From contig JANVFP010000020.1 of NCBI GenBank assembly GCA_027919835.1, positions 992,001-1,056,000 of the forward strand: 64,000 bases of DNA. Reading direction: 5' to 3'. The stretch comes from Lentinula raphanica (Eukaryota > Basidiomycota > Agaricomycetes > Agaricales > Omphalotaceae). This document shows, in pieces, positions 22,096 through 33,134 of this stretch (positions within the stretch are counted from its first letter, which is position 1; every line of letters begins with the position of its first letter). The position numbers were made by a program, and so were the translations under genes. The notes below the pieces were generated by a model. That model worked only from the letters and a program-made list of their open reading frames with translations, made no database searches and was not told the origin of the DNA.

Positions 22096-23121
22096 TCATT
22101 CCGACAACTCAGCGTCCCAACCTTCTTTATCCTCAATTTCCCTCAACTTCTGCATAACATCAGCCGTGATATCCTTCCACTGATCCTTTTCATTCCCATG
22201 TTCCTCTTCGTGGATCGAGACCAGCGTGATATCGATTCTATCCCCTGCCCAAGGTCCTCTAATGAGCCACTCGCCTCCAGCCATGGAAACAGTAGGATCG
22301 TCCGAGCGTCCGATGACGCAGTAGATCATCTGTGTGAGATGACGCTTGCTGGACCTGGTCATGTATTCGCGTTTAGAGAGATTACGAACCATCCAGCCAT
22401 CTCCTTCTGGTTTGTGAAGGATGAAATCTTTCCAGGTGAAGCAAATCCAATGTCGGAAGCGTGATGTCCTTGCACCTCGTTTAAGTTCTTTTCGGAGCTT
22501 CTTATTGGCTTCAACTCGTTCGTTTACGAACAAGGGGGAGACTTGGTTTAGGAAGGGTTCCGAATCGAAATCTTCAGCGGCTTCGTAGAGAGCTTGTCCG
22601 ATATCTTGATTTTGGGTGTCGAGTCCTAGTTCTTCGATGTCTTGAGCGGAAAGCATAGATGGAGGCAAGGTCCAAGCGTAGTCTCCGAGAAGAATGATAC
22701 GACAACCGGCCCAGCGGTGTTGGTTGAGTTCGGAGGAGAGAGAGGAGTATCGAGCTTTGCTGGATAGATTCCACAGGAGCGTACAAGTCATAGAGAAGCA
22801 GAGGAGATTGAGATAATCGTCCGCTAAGTCTTCGATGATGAGGAGTAAGAGCTCGATGGGGAGTGTGAGGAGAGCTGAAGTGGATGCTCTGTGTTTCGGT
22901 AGCAACATCAGATTATGGACTCGGAATTCGACTAGCCCTGGAATAGCTTTTCTTTTAGTCTTTTTGAAACTGACGATATCCGACTCGTATTCTTTGGAAA
23001 GACGGAGAGGCATGAGACGATCCACGAGAGGGGATGAATCCCAGAAAAACTCTCCAAGCTTCCCCATAACTCCCATGGCTTCCCGGTGGTCGATGTTGAT
23101 GATGTTCCAGTATTGCCCCAT
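22096..23121 (-). CDS. F-box-like domain protein, copy E
   Basis: A single exon of 341 codons starting MGQYWNIINIDHREAMGVM, very close to copy D throughout (LPIELLLLIIEDLADDY, WAGCRIILLGDYAWTLPPS, NLSKREYMTRSSKR, GPWAGDRIDITLVS). D and E with their flanks form a tandem duplication of roughly 2 kb. The region upstream of E (23188-23360) is repeated at 21715-21890. Copy E is the first of the array and faces the divergent gene eIF2A, whose start is about 330 bases away. Differences from D are mainly substitutions in the acidic middle and the C-terminal tail. Confidence 0.76.
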   Translation of the reverse strand: MGQYWNIINIDHREAMGVMGKLGEFFWDSSPLVDRLMPLRLSKEYESDIVSFKKTKRKAIPGLVEFRVHNLMLLPKHRASTSALLTLPIELLLLIIEDLADDYLNLLCFSMTCTLLWNLSSKARYSSLSSELNQHRWAGCRIILLGDYAWTLPPSMLSAQDIEELGLDTQNQDIGQALYEAAEDFDSEPFLNQVSPLFVNERVEANKKLRKELKRGARTSRFRHWICFTWKDFILHKPEGDGWMVRNLSKREYMTRSSKRHLTQMIYCVIGRSDDPTVSMAGGEWLIRGPWAGDRIDITLVSIHEEEHGNEKDQWKDITADVMQKLREIEDKEGWDAELSE

Positions 23122-23454
23122 TTTTTGCTTGAAAAGTGGTGGTAGACTGACAAAAGAAGCGGCAAGCAACTTTGTGCTAGTCATGGAATCGTGTGAGCAT
23201 CCCACGTAAGCCCGATCAACTCGATAATCCAGTGCCACACGTTTTTTTCTTTTTGCACCTCTTGTCCGTCCTCCGTCGTTCGTCGTTCAGGGTTTTTCAA
23301 GTCAAGAAGCATTAACTTGCTTCTTTTCTGCCTTCTCTCCTCGCTGCTTTACTCGTTCCTCCTTCGGGTTCCTCTTCTTGGCCTGGCTTTCGCGAAACAA
23401 AAACATACAAAAAAGAAGGAAATCGATTTTTGAATCAAAGAAAAGTCGAAGGAA

Positions 23455-25833
23455 ATGGCATCGCAGATATCTCAACAGTATGCCTGTGAGTTCTTGATAT
23501 CTTCCGAAATTCGATTAGCTTTACTGAGACGGCAAACGTTAGACCGCGCACAAAAATCGCTGGCTCTAATTGGCCCTTCGCCAACTTACGAGTCTGTACC
23601 GGGTTTCATACCGCCTGGACCTGAAGTTGCGGCGAGAACGTACGCGTATAGCGTTGATGGAAGATTATACGCTTACGCACTGCCAACTTGGTGAGTGGCT
23701 CTGCTTGTTACTGTTTTCAGTTGAAACTAAACGATTGTCCCTCTCAGCGTGCGTATCTTCCAAGCTGAAGGTGCTCAGCTCCTCACAGAGCTTGAACTTC
23801 CCAACATCATCGAACTTTCCTTCTCCCCTCGAGGAACGTACCTATCTACCTGGGAACGCCCCATGAAGATCGAACCCCCAAAGACGCCTCTGCTCCTCAG
23901 CAACAACACAAAAACCTCCGCATCTTCTCTGTCTCCACCGCCGAGGAACTCGTCTCGTTCAGCCAAAAGTCGCAAGATGGCTGGGATGTCCAATACACGA
24001 TTACCGAATCCCATGCGATCAGACTGGTGGGGCAGGAGGTTCAGGTGTGGAGGCCTACGCAGTGGAAGGAGGGGGTGGTGGCTAGGTTAAAAGTAGAAGG
24101 AGCGACAAAAGCTTCGGTTAGCCCGGGTTTGATGAATCCTGCTGTGGCCGTTTTTGTCGGAGAGAAGAAGGGGGCACCGGCGAGCATCAAAGTTTACGCT
24201 CTCCTCTCCCTTTCTCTTTCTCCTACTCCTCCTCTGCCCACTTGTCAAAAATCCTTCTTCAAAGCCGACAGATGTACTCTCAAATGGAACCCTCTTGGCA
24301 CTCAGCTCCTCCTCCTCACCCAGACCGACGTCGACAACACCAACAAATCCTACTACGGCGAAACGTCCTTGTACGTCCTCAGTGCCGCCGGGAACTTTGA
24401 CTGTAGGGTAACGTTGGACAAGGAAGGACCGATCCATGATTTCGCATGGAGTCCCAACTCGAAAGAGTTTGGTGTCGTGTACGGGTACATGCCTGCAAAA
24501 GCTGTGCTGTTCGACCAACGGGTCAGAGCTGTACACGATTTCGGCTCTGGACCACAGAACTACATCTCATTCAACCCCCAAGGCAGGCTCCTCGTTCTCG
24601 CTGGCTTCGGTAACCTCGCAGGCAAGACCGACGTCTACGACCGTCGGACACTGAGCAAACTCTGCACCATCGACGCCCCGAACACCTCCCACTGCGAATG
24701 GAGCCCAGACGGCCGCTTCCTCCTCACCGCCACGCTCAGCCCACGACTCAGAGTCGACAACGGGATCAAGATCTGGTACTGTACCGGCCAACTCGTCCAT
24801 GTCCAGCTCATCGAGGAGCTATACCAAGTTTCGTGGAGACCTATCCCCGTCGACAACGTTCCTTCGTTCCACGCCCAAGGTCCCGTGGGTGGACTCGCAC
24901 CCCAGCCGCATTCGTCCGTAGCAGAGTACTACCAGAACCAAAAAGGCGGATCGGCCACGCCTGGGGCGGGGATGGACGGGACACCGGTGAAGCCTGCAGG
25001 GGCGTATAGACCGCCTGGGGCACGAGGGAACGCGACCCCGGCGATATTCAAACGCGAGGACGAGGGTGGGACGCCATCTGGGGGGAACACACCGTCGAGA
25101 GGGTATAGTCGGAGTCCGGCTCCGCCTGGGTCTGCGTCGTCGGTGAATGCGCCCCAGTTGGGGTATGGACAGGGCAGAGGAGGGAGGTATGTTCCTGGGG
25201 CTCCGCCACCGCAGAAGAATGGGAATGAGACTCCGTCCAGGCCTGGGTCAGGATCTTTGGGTAGGCAGGGGAGTCAAGGTCAAGAGGGTCAGCAAGGACA
25301 GGGAGGGAGAAAGAGGAACAAGGGTGGGAAGAATAAGGATAGGGAGAATAAGGGCGCTGGGAAGGAGAAGGAAATGGAGAAGCAGGAGGAAAAGAAGGGA
25401 AAGAGAGGAACGGACAAGGACGACAACAACAGCCCAAAAATCAAAATACCCATGCGAATGGAAAGAAACCCGGTTCGATTGATCTCAACGGAGTGAATAA
25501 CGGTAAAATGGCCTCTGTGAATGGCAAGACGACTCCGGGGCTTACACCGATCGATACTTCGACGTTGACTCCGGTCACACCTGGATTGGATAGTGCATTG
25601 GATCCGATTGCGAAGAAGGTTCGGAATTTGAACAAGAAGGTAAGGTCTTTTGATGGTCTATCTATCTACGTGAAATATTTACTTGTTTCTCGTTACAGAT
25701 CAAGGCAATTGAGGAGCTCAAAGAGAAAGCGAAGCGGGGAGAGAGACTCGAGGCGACACAGATGAAGAAAATTGAGGGCGAGGTGGAGATCAGGAAGGAG
25801 CTTGCGGCGCTAGGTCAATCTGCTCCTTTGTAA
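23455..25833 (+). CDS. eIF2A: Eukaryotic translation initiation factor 2A (WD-repeat type), with two apparent frameshifts
   Basis: eIF2A is a cytosolic beta-propeller protein that can deliver initiator tRNA to 40S ribosomes. Exons 23455-23485, 23543-23690 and 23748 onward give the N-terminal propeller (RAQKSLALIGPSPTYE, YAYSVDGRLYAYALPT). The core is well conserved: KSFFKADRCTLKWNP, SYYGETSLYVL, FGVVYGYMPAKAVLFD, LVLAGFGNLAGKTDVYD and ATLSPRLRVDNGIKIW. A Gly/Lys-rich linker follows, and after a last intron (25640-25699) the conserved helical tail IKAIEELKEKAKRGERLE ends at 25833. The frame breaks twice: at the C5 run 23875-23879, and probably at the A5 run near 25435-25440. Each fits one missing base. 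Either the assembly has homopolymer errors or this copy is damaged. I favour errors because the protein is otherwise intact. Confidence 0.9.
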
Positions 25834-26924
25834 GATCTACTCCTCACACACACACGAATGTCCTTTGTGTTTGGCACCCTTCAAGTTCGTACACACTCAA
25901 GGGACTTGATTAATGAAAGAGATGACCTATAGATTTTCCTTGAATAATATATCTCTAATCTCCAATACCTCCCTCGCTTTGACTACTTGCCCCTCCGCTG
26001 TGCTTCTGTATCCTTGCTGTCTTCTGTCTACGCTATCTCTATTCGAACCTTTTTCTCATCTACCGTTCGCGATTGTACGCGGCTCAAAAGCGCGTATGTA
26101 TTGCTACAGCCCAGCTCATCATCATCTAGACAACCACTGAACTCACTCAGGTCACAGCGATAGCGGTGAGTTTCGACATGATTATACGTTCAAGAGCGCG
26201 CTACGCAGTGAAAATAGCGACGTTTGTCTCCTGCGAGACACTGAGGTACTATTATGATTTCTCTATAAATTGTACTACAGGTTCGAATAATGGCGTCTCT
26301 GCTGTAGACAAAGTAGTAGGAGATTCGATCGGTGTTGCGACAGATGCAGGATCTGTAAATGCGATAAATGGAGGTGGAGGCGGGTATAACGGATAATGTA
26401 TACTTTCGAGGATGGTTGCAATAAGACTAACGTACCGTAATGCAAATACAAGCCTCAGATAAAGGCCTAGAGAGAGAGTACTTCAGAATACAGCCACAAT
26501 CAGCAGGGTAAGACCGACATCGGAAACCGTAGAGAGCGAGTCATGGATCTGGAGCTGAAACGCCTGATAGTATAACCGACGAGAGAAGAAAGTTTGGAAC
26601 TTGGAAGACCACTGGCGAAAGTCCTCAAAAGCGAGGTAGGACCAAGGTCAAAAGGCTCTGCAGAAGAACAAGGAACTTGGGAAGCGAGGTGAGAAGTCTC
26701 GGAGCGGAGGATCGAATGTCATTTTCGTTAGATGGTTGGACACGAAAGGACTTGTAAGAAGGTAGTTGACGTTGAAGTTGAAGACGAGGAAGGTATTGAG
26801 AGATAGTCAAGGGTTGCCATTCCTCGAGTCAAGGGTTGCCATTCCTCCTGCATTCCTCGAACAATCGGAAAACAAAAGCGCTCAACTGACATAATTCTGA
26901 TTTCTAATACTTTCCCACGTCTAT
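25834..26924. other. Intergenic region
   Basis: Between the convergent genes eIF2A and the OYE gene. Short ORFs only. A 17-base direct repeat (CAAGGGTTGCCATTCCT) lies at about 26808-26845. No gene seen. Confidence 0.5.
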
Positions 26925-28185
26925 CTACGCTGACGCGAAAGGATAATCGATGTATCCCTTTCCACTCTCGTCTCCTCCATAGAACGTATTTCTATCATAT
27001 TCAGACAATTCAATTTTATCCTTCAGCCGTAAAGGTAGATCAGGCTACAGATTAATCAATCAGTATCTTGAACTACGAGGTCCATTGTCAAAACACTCAC
27101 GTTCGATATAAACTGCCTTCCAAACGCAACCAGCAAGCCCTCTTTCTCAGCCAGCTTCAAAGCTGAATCGCGCGTAAACCCATCTGCGGCAACCACTGGT
27201 CGTGGGAACCAAGCATCCAGGAAAACCTCGTTAGATTCTTTAGGATCATCGAGAGCCCGCGATTGGATAAAGTGAAGGTACGCGAGATTAGGATGCTTCT
27301 CTTTCAACTGGGAAATGAGGTATGCAAACGTTGGAATGGGGTCTTTCATGCCCATATCTTCAATACCTTATTAGCAAACAGATCACATCTTCAACGAAAT
27401 CCTCACCTTGGTCTTTGCTCCACGGACTCAAACGAATCGCAGTCTTTTCCTCACCAACTACTCTTGCAACCGCATCTACAACTTCCAATGCATATCGTAC
27501 CCGATTCTTTATACTTCCCCCATATTCATCCGTACGATTGTTCGAAACATCTTCAATGAACTGATCAATCAAGAATCCATTCGCACCATGCAGTTCCACC
27601 CCATCGAAACCTGCTCTATGTACTGCGTTCGCTGCAGCCTGTGCGAATTGCTCTATACTGGCTTGGATCTCCTCAATGGACATCTGTCGTGGGACTTCGC
27701 CTCCTGCCATGGGTATGTCTCCGGCACCAACGACGTCGTATGTCGCATCATAGGATTTTATGACAGATAATTGCGCCGCGCGTCCCATTGCTGCTATCTG
27801 GAGATAGATATAACTTCCCTTTGCGTGCACCGCGCCCACTACCTGATGAACCAATCAAAATGAAATCATTAACCATTTGTCGGATACAATGAACGAGGCA
27901 AAATCGTACCTCTTTCCACGCAGCTATCTGCTCATCAGACCAAATGCCTGGCAGGCCAGGAAATCCCGTAGCCCTAGGACTGATCACGGCGCCCTCAGAA
28001 ATCAAGAACGTTCCGGGAGTACTCGCGCGCTGGGAATAATATTCTTTCACTACTTTGAGTATCGAAGATGTCTTCGTCGTTCGGAGTCTCGTCATAGGGG
28101 CCATTACCACCCGATGTTCGAGTTGCATGTTGCCAACTCTGATTGGGGAGAAGAGTTTGGATGCACTGAGGGGTGTAGTAGACAT
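26925..28185 (-). CDS. Old yellow enzyme family NADPH:flavin oxidoreductase
   Basis: An FMN-dependent TIM-barrel ene-reductase that reduces activated C=C bonds with NAD(P)H. Exons 28185-27910, 27842-27407, 27357-27101 and 27044-26925 sum to exactly 363 codons including the stop, a normal length for the family. The N-terminus [25 protein letters not shown] is the classic FMN-binding start. [20 protein letters not shown] and [14 protein letters not shown] are the central substrate- and flavin-binding signatures. VVAADGF and [17 protein letters not shown] near the end bind the FMN phosphate. The family-typical end with GYIDYPF is present. Of the His/Asn pair that holds the phenolic substrate, the HGAN segment is intact. 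No signal peptide, so it is probably cytosolic. The physiological substrate cannot be deduced. Confidence 0.93.
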
Positions 28186-28511
28186 CTCTGATCTCGAGTG
28201 GTTGTGTTTGAAAAGGCTGGAGAATATGCTGGGTAACTGGTGCGGTTTAATTCTAGTGTCCGCCTTTTATAGACATTTGCTAGTAGAGGGACGAGTCTTC
28301 GTGGCTTCCAGGTCTACGCTTACCAACCCAACATGAAGAGCCTGACAACTGTTTCCTGCTCACTAAGCCTAATATTTGTTTGTCGAAATATTCGCGATAG
28401 TTTCGGGATATGGACCATGGTTATGATTTGTAAGTCGAATCGTGGAGACTCGATACCGTTGAAGACGAGCTACTTCTGCACTTCTCTCCAGGGGCTCGAA
28501 TTCAAAAAGCC
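28186..28511. other. Promoter side of the OYE gene up to the transposon
   Basis: No gene. Ends at the TAA target duplication of the Harbinger element (28512-28514). Confidence 0.6.
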
Positions 28512-28749
28512 TAAGGGCCTATTCGGATGCCCGAGGTTTTTTAAAAACCGTCAAATATTTCCATTTTAGGTAGCATTTTCACGACCTTAGTTACCGTTAA
28601 TAAAATTATTTGACCGACGAAAAACCTTGACTGTTCGGATGGTCCGTCGCATCAAAATGCCATCGATAGCAGTATGTGGGCATTTCGGCGCAGATTTTGC
28701 TCATTTTTTTGCTTTCTTTCTTCATTTCCCCCATCTTCTTTCATTCCCA

Positions 28750-30246
28750 ATGGCTGCTTCTGCTCCTTCAGGCCCTGCTCCAGTCTCTAATGCAGTTGTT
28801 CTCACATCTGAGACTCCTGATCTTGGTGCTCAATGTGTTTGGACTCAACAAGTTGATGATTCCATCACTAATTACCTTGATCAAGTCAAGAAGGAGCAGA
28901 ACCGCACCCGGAATGTCTTTCCTGCAGCTGTGTGGACTTCTCTTGGGCAACATCTTGTAGCTCTTGGACATCAGAGCTATACAAATGAGCAGCTCAGAGA
29001 TCGTTTGCGCTTTGTGAGTATATTCTCTTGTAATTTTTGCATGTACTGAATTGATCACAGATTATGAAGCACAACCGTAGCCTCAGTCATACCACAGTGA
29101 TACCAGCAGCCCCAGTTCCAGATAGTTCCCTATCTTCTACTCAAACTGATATCATTCCTCTCTCTACCTTCACATCTTCTGCTGTCTCTGCTTCTCCTAT
29201 GTTGTCTGTCCCAGATCGTGCTGCTTGGAATTTTTCTTCTGAGGCAGCTCTTATTGCCTTTCTTGTAAAGTCCAAGGAGGATGGTCTCATGTCAGAGAAC
29301 AATTTTAAGAACAAGGTCTACACACAGGCAGCTACTCATCTTGTGACATTGGGATTTAACTTCAAGAGTGCTCAAGTGAAGTCCCGATGGACCCGTGTAT
29401 GTTTTTTTGTTCCAATAAAATTTATTGAGCCTCACATATTATCAAATCCGATCTAGTTCAAAGCTGAGTTCAAGATCGTCGCGAAGCTTCGAACTTTGTC
29501 AGGTTTTGGTTGGGATCATGCCCGCAGTATGGTGATCGCAACTGATCAAGTTTGGGAAGCCTATCTTCAGGTTAGTGTCAACTATAGCTATTTGTTAATA
29601 TTTTTAATTTGATTTGTAATTAGGGACATTCGAAAGCTCGCCCTTTTCGCAAAAGCCCTTTCCCTCATTATGATGATATTGCTGCTATGGTCGGGCACAG
29701 TGCCGCCACGGGAGTGATGGCTTTGTCTTCTGAAAACTCAGCACAGAATCTTCAGCATGAGGATTCCGAGTCTTCAGGTGACAATGATGAGGAGGATAAG
29801 TCGGATTCGGACTCTCCTGATCCCAATCCCAAAGCCTCCAAGGTATGTAATATTTTTCACAGTCAATGCTATATTAATTCCAAAATATTTCAATACAGAA
29901 ACGTCATGCTATTCCTCCCGTTACACCTGCTCGAAAGCGGGTTCGCACTTCTGCTAGCGCTCAGGCCCTTGAAAGCATGTCTTCTGCAGTCACTACGTTG
30001 ACAGATGGACTTGCGAGTGGTTCATTGCTCGCACTTCCTAGTACTGACTCGCCAGCCAAGAAGCGAGAGGCCTTTGATGTTGTACGTGCTGAAGAAGGTC
30101 TGTCTCCGTATTCTCTTGCCAAGGCTCGTCGTGTTTTCCGTGGAAGTGGTGAACTTGCACGGGAATATCTGAGCTTTGATTCCACAAAAGAAGCAGAGAT
30201 CTCTGCTCGTCATCTTTGGCTTGTGGATGAAATGGAAAGGGTTTAG
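28750..30246 (+). CDS. Myb/SANT-like DNA-binding protein of the Harbinger transposon
   Basis: Five exons, 28750-29013, 29061-29396, 29457-29570, 29624-29842 and 29899-30246, give 426 residues without interruption. In PIF/Harbinger elements the second protein helps the transposase enter the nucleus and bind the ends. Two related trihelix-like segments can be seen: around residues 35-90 (QVDDSITNYLDQVKKEQ, then TSLGQHLVALGHQSYTNEQL) and around residues 135-200 (AALIAFLVKSKEDGLMSENN, then HLVTLGFNFKSAQVKSRW). A linker GFGWDHARSMVIATDQVWEAYL follows, as in fungal Myb/SANT-like proteins of transposons, then an acidic Ser/Asp stretch and a basic patch (ARKRVR). All exons keep the frame, so this gene could be functional even though the partner transposase has a stop. 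Confidence 0.85.
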
Positions 30247-30458
30247 TTCATATTCACTCCTTTTGATATCATTGATCATTTTTAATATAGGCTCATTTAA
30301 TTAACTACATAATAGTCGCTCTTTACCGTATATACTTGGGAAAGTTTAAAGTTGTTACTGTGTTTTGGAATAACATGTTTATTCAATCAAAGAAAGTGGG
30401 TAAAAATGAAAGTAAGTTTTAAGAAAAGGAAAGGTATATGGCAAGTATTCAAACTTGA

Positions 30459-31855
30459 TCAAACAAGTCCACGCCGATGGATTTCCTCCAAGTAATCCGA
30501 CCACATCTTCTCTGCAATTTGATCACGAACTGCAGAGGCATGTGCAATCTCCTGTCTAGAAATCCCAGATGCAGCCTGGGGACCATCTTCATGGGAATTG
30601 GATACCAGGAGTTCACGTACTGTTGGAAGTTGGAGTGGAGTCGTAGGAGGATCATTAAAAATGATGAAGTTATGGAGAACAGCAATAGCCAATGGAATAA
30701 GGCTCTGAGTCTTGAGAGTGTACTCAGAACATTCCCGTACGATCCGCCACCGTCTTTTGATAACTCCAAATATCCGTTCAATAACATTTCGGAGCTGTGC
30801 ATGACGCAAGTTGAATAGCTCTTCTTTGTTACATGGACTGATAAATATTGAAAATATCACATGAATATCCATGGAGATAGCTATGATCATGACATACCGA
30901 ACAGCAGCAGCTTCCCATTCCTTCAAATGATAACGGATATTTCGATATGGCACAAGAAGTTTATCGCAAAGTGGAAAACCTGCATCAGCAACATAAAACT
31001 TGCCATCAGGAATATTGAAACCTTTGCTAGTGGCCTCCTCGAATAGATAACCATCAGCAACACTACCTTCCCATCCAGAGAGCACATATGTGAAAACCAT
31101 ATCCCAATCACATGCTGCAAGAACATTCTGGGACAAATTTCCAGAGCGATCACGATAGGGAAACCGCATAGAGGCAGGAGGTCGGATGTGGATATGACTA
31201 CCATCAAGAGCTCCCAGGCAGTCCTTGAAATATGGAAAGAACTTTGGGTTCTCGGAAATTACTCAATGCACAGTATCTGGTTTGGGAAGGCATATGTATC
31301 TGGCACGGAATGTGTCAGAGACCAATGCATTGAGAACATCATGAAAGTTTCTACAAAATGAATGATCATCAATTACCAGTTATTTAGGAGTAAAGAAACA
31401 CACCGAGAAACTGTTTCAAGGCTTCGCTGAAATCTCTCTGCAACTTTACGGACAGAGAGATTGGTGACAGATTGAAAAAGAAATGTAGCAACCATTTCCT
31501 TGATGTCAACAAAGCGACGCCCCTTTAATCCACCTTCTTTCTGAAGTTCTCTCTTCAACTTCCGGAATACATGCTGCTGAACTCCCAAAGTGTACAACAT
31601 GCGCTCCGAGTGCCCCTGTTCAAGCTCTGCAACCCATTGAGCACCAGTGAGACTAGAGGTATGATAAGGCTCAGGATTTAATTGCTTGTACATCACTGAA
31701 TGAGCACCTGCAACAGCAGTTACAGTAGTGATCACAGCAGCAATCAGAGCACATCGACGACGAGTTTGAGCTTGAGAATGAGAAAGAGAATGAGGAGGTT
31801 GATTGGGAGGTGCTCGGGACCTTACCATCGATGGTGGTAGCACGGTTACAAGCAC
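30459..31855 (-). pseudogene. PIF/Harbinger DDE transposase with one in-frame stop
   Basis: Three exons fit: 31855 (or ATG 31828) to 31404, 31350-30898 and 30837-30459. The first exon holds a helix-turn-helix-like region (MVATFLFQSVTNLSVRKVAERF). The nuclease part has the first acidic residue in CLGALDGSHIHI, the second in YVADAGFPLCDKLL, and the Glu in LRNVIERIFGVIKRRWRI, followed by the family-typical LHNFIIFND. A TGA at 31265-31263 interrupts the frame 28 codons into exon 2, just before the first catalytic Asp. Related proteins have a charged residue there, and CGA to TGA is a single CpG transition. The rest is intact. The stop probably makes this copy non-autonomous unless a sequencing error is involved. 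Confidence 0.85.
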
Positions 31856-32027
31856 TGTGCAGCCTCATGTACTGTGCATGTATATTTGCCGGAGTTCCGG
31901 CATTCTCGCGGCACTTTCAAAGTTGACGGTTTTCAGAAATCGGTATATTCTCACACTCGGCTAATTCTCTACTAGTAAAAAAGTTAACCGTTACATAAAA
32001 AACCTGTGGCATCCGAATGGAACCTAA

Positions 32028-33134
32028 AATGGGAAACAAACTGCGTTGTTGCGAGACGTAGACTGAATAAGTAAGCGAAACCAAATTTTCCAATCTAATG
32101 AGTTCAATCAGATTTTTCATAGATAGAGGTCCAGCGATGGGGGAAGTGATAGCTCTGAGACAAAAGAGGGACGCTATGAGGGTTGCCTAGTCACTACTGA
32201 GCTACACGGTCGCTCACTCTCTTTACTTGAAAGCCAAGTCAACGGAATTTGAGCTATATTCGCACCTTTCTCTTTTGCCTGATCTATGAATCACTCAAGT
32301 CTCTCTCTCTCTTTTAATATACTTAGTGATATTGAAGATCACTGACCGCCCAATTATCTTTCGATCTCTCGGTCTCGTATCCTTTCAGCTGCAGCTTTCT
32401 GTGTCGAAAAAGCTGCAGCACGCAGTTAGCGGACCCCAATCATACACTGGATGTTACATACTTAGATTAGTTTTGCATCGACTCAGGCAGGGGAAAGGTT
32501 GTCAGATTCAGAAAAGGAGGAACAGGATTGTGGCTTACATTGAAGCACGTCGATACTCTAGCTGTAAACGCTCAAGCTCAAGCTCAAGGCTGGCTTTCAC
32601 GCTGGCAAAAATATGCTACATATCAGCTAAAAGCTAAGTAAGATCTGGAACCTAGAGTGTGTAGCCTAGTACAAACCTTCCGACTTCCATAGAGTTGAGT
32701 TTGAGTAATCAGACAAGGTGATCGAAGATACTGAGCTTGCAGAGATGCCAGTTATGTTGTGTAAGAATGCAAGATTTGACTGTGTAAATACGATCGCAAG
32801 TCCCAAGCATGCACAGTACGCGGTACACAACGCTGTCAAGCGTATGGCATTGTGCAGAATTTTGTTGGACTTTGACAATCGCAGTGTTCAGCGCATTCAG
32901 TCTTATACCAATTATATGCATCGCTGACGATGCTAAAAAATCTTCTGCAGTGTCGTTTACTCGAAGAGTTCTTGTAGGCAACGCACGATCATGAAGTTTG
33001 AACTCTACTGGACGGTGTATTCTAAATCGACCTTCAATACACAGATGAATACTAGAAGAATGCTACGATGACCCCAACATCATCCCTAGCATATACGGTT
33101 AGAAGTAGCATCGCTGGTCATGGAAGAAAAGACC
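32028..33134. other. Intergenic region
   Basis: No supported gene. A short inverted repeat around CTGCAGCTTTC / GAAAAAGCTGCAG lies at 32386-32420, and a small AGCTCA repeat near 32570-32590. Confidence 0.5.

Larger units (their letters stand above)
28515..32024. mobile_element. PIF/Harbinger DNA transposon, complete with TIRs and TAA target duplication
   Basis: 3510 bp. The left end starts GGGCCTATTCGGATGCCC; the right end, read inward, starts GGTTCCATTCGGATGCCAC, and both continue AGGTTTTTTA. Direct TAA repeats flank it at 28512-28514 and 32025-32027, as expected for this superfamily. Inside are the two genes typical of PIF/Harbinger, converging toward about 30.3 kb: a Myb/SANT-like protein on the plus strand and a DDE transposase on the minus strand. 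The TIRs differ at a few positions and the transposase has a stop, so this copy is probably no longer autonomous. Confidence 0.93.

Noticed and set aside
23775..24014. Minus-strand ORFs opposite eIF2A
   Set aside because: Shadows of a conserved plus-strand coding region.
25147..25482. Basic 111-codon ORF overlapping eIF2A
   Set aside because: It is another frame of the Gly/Lys-rich linker of eIF2A.
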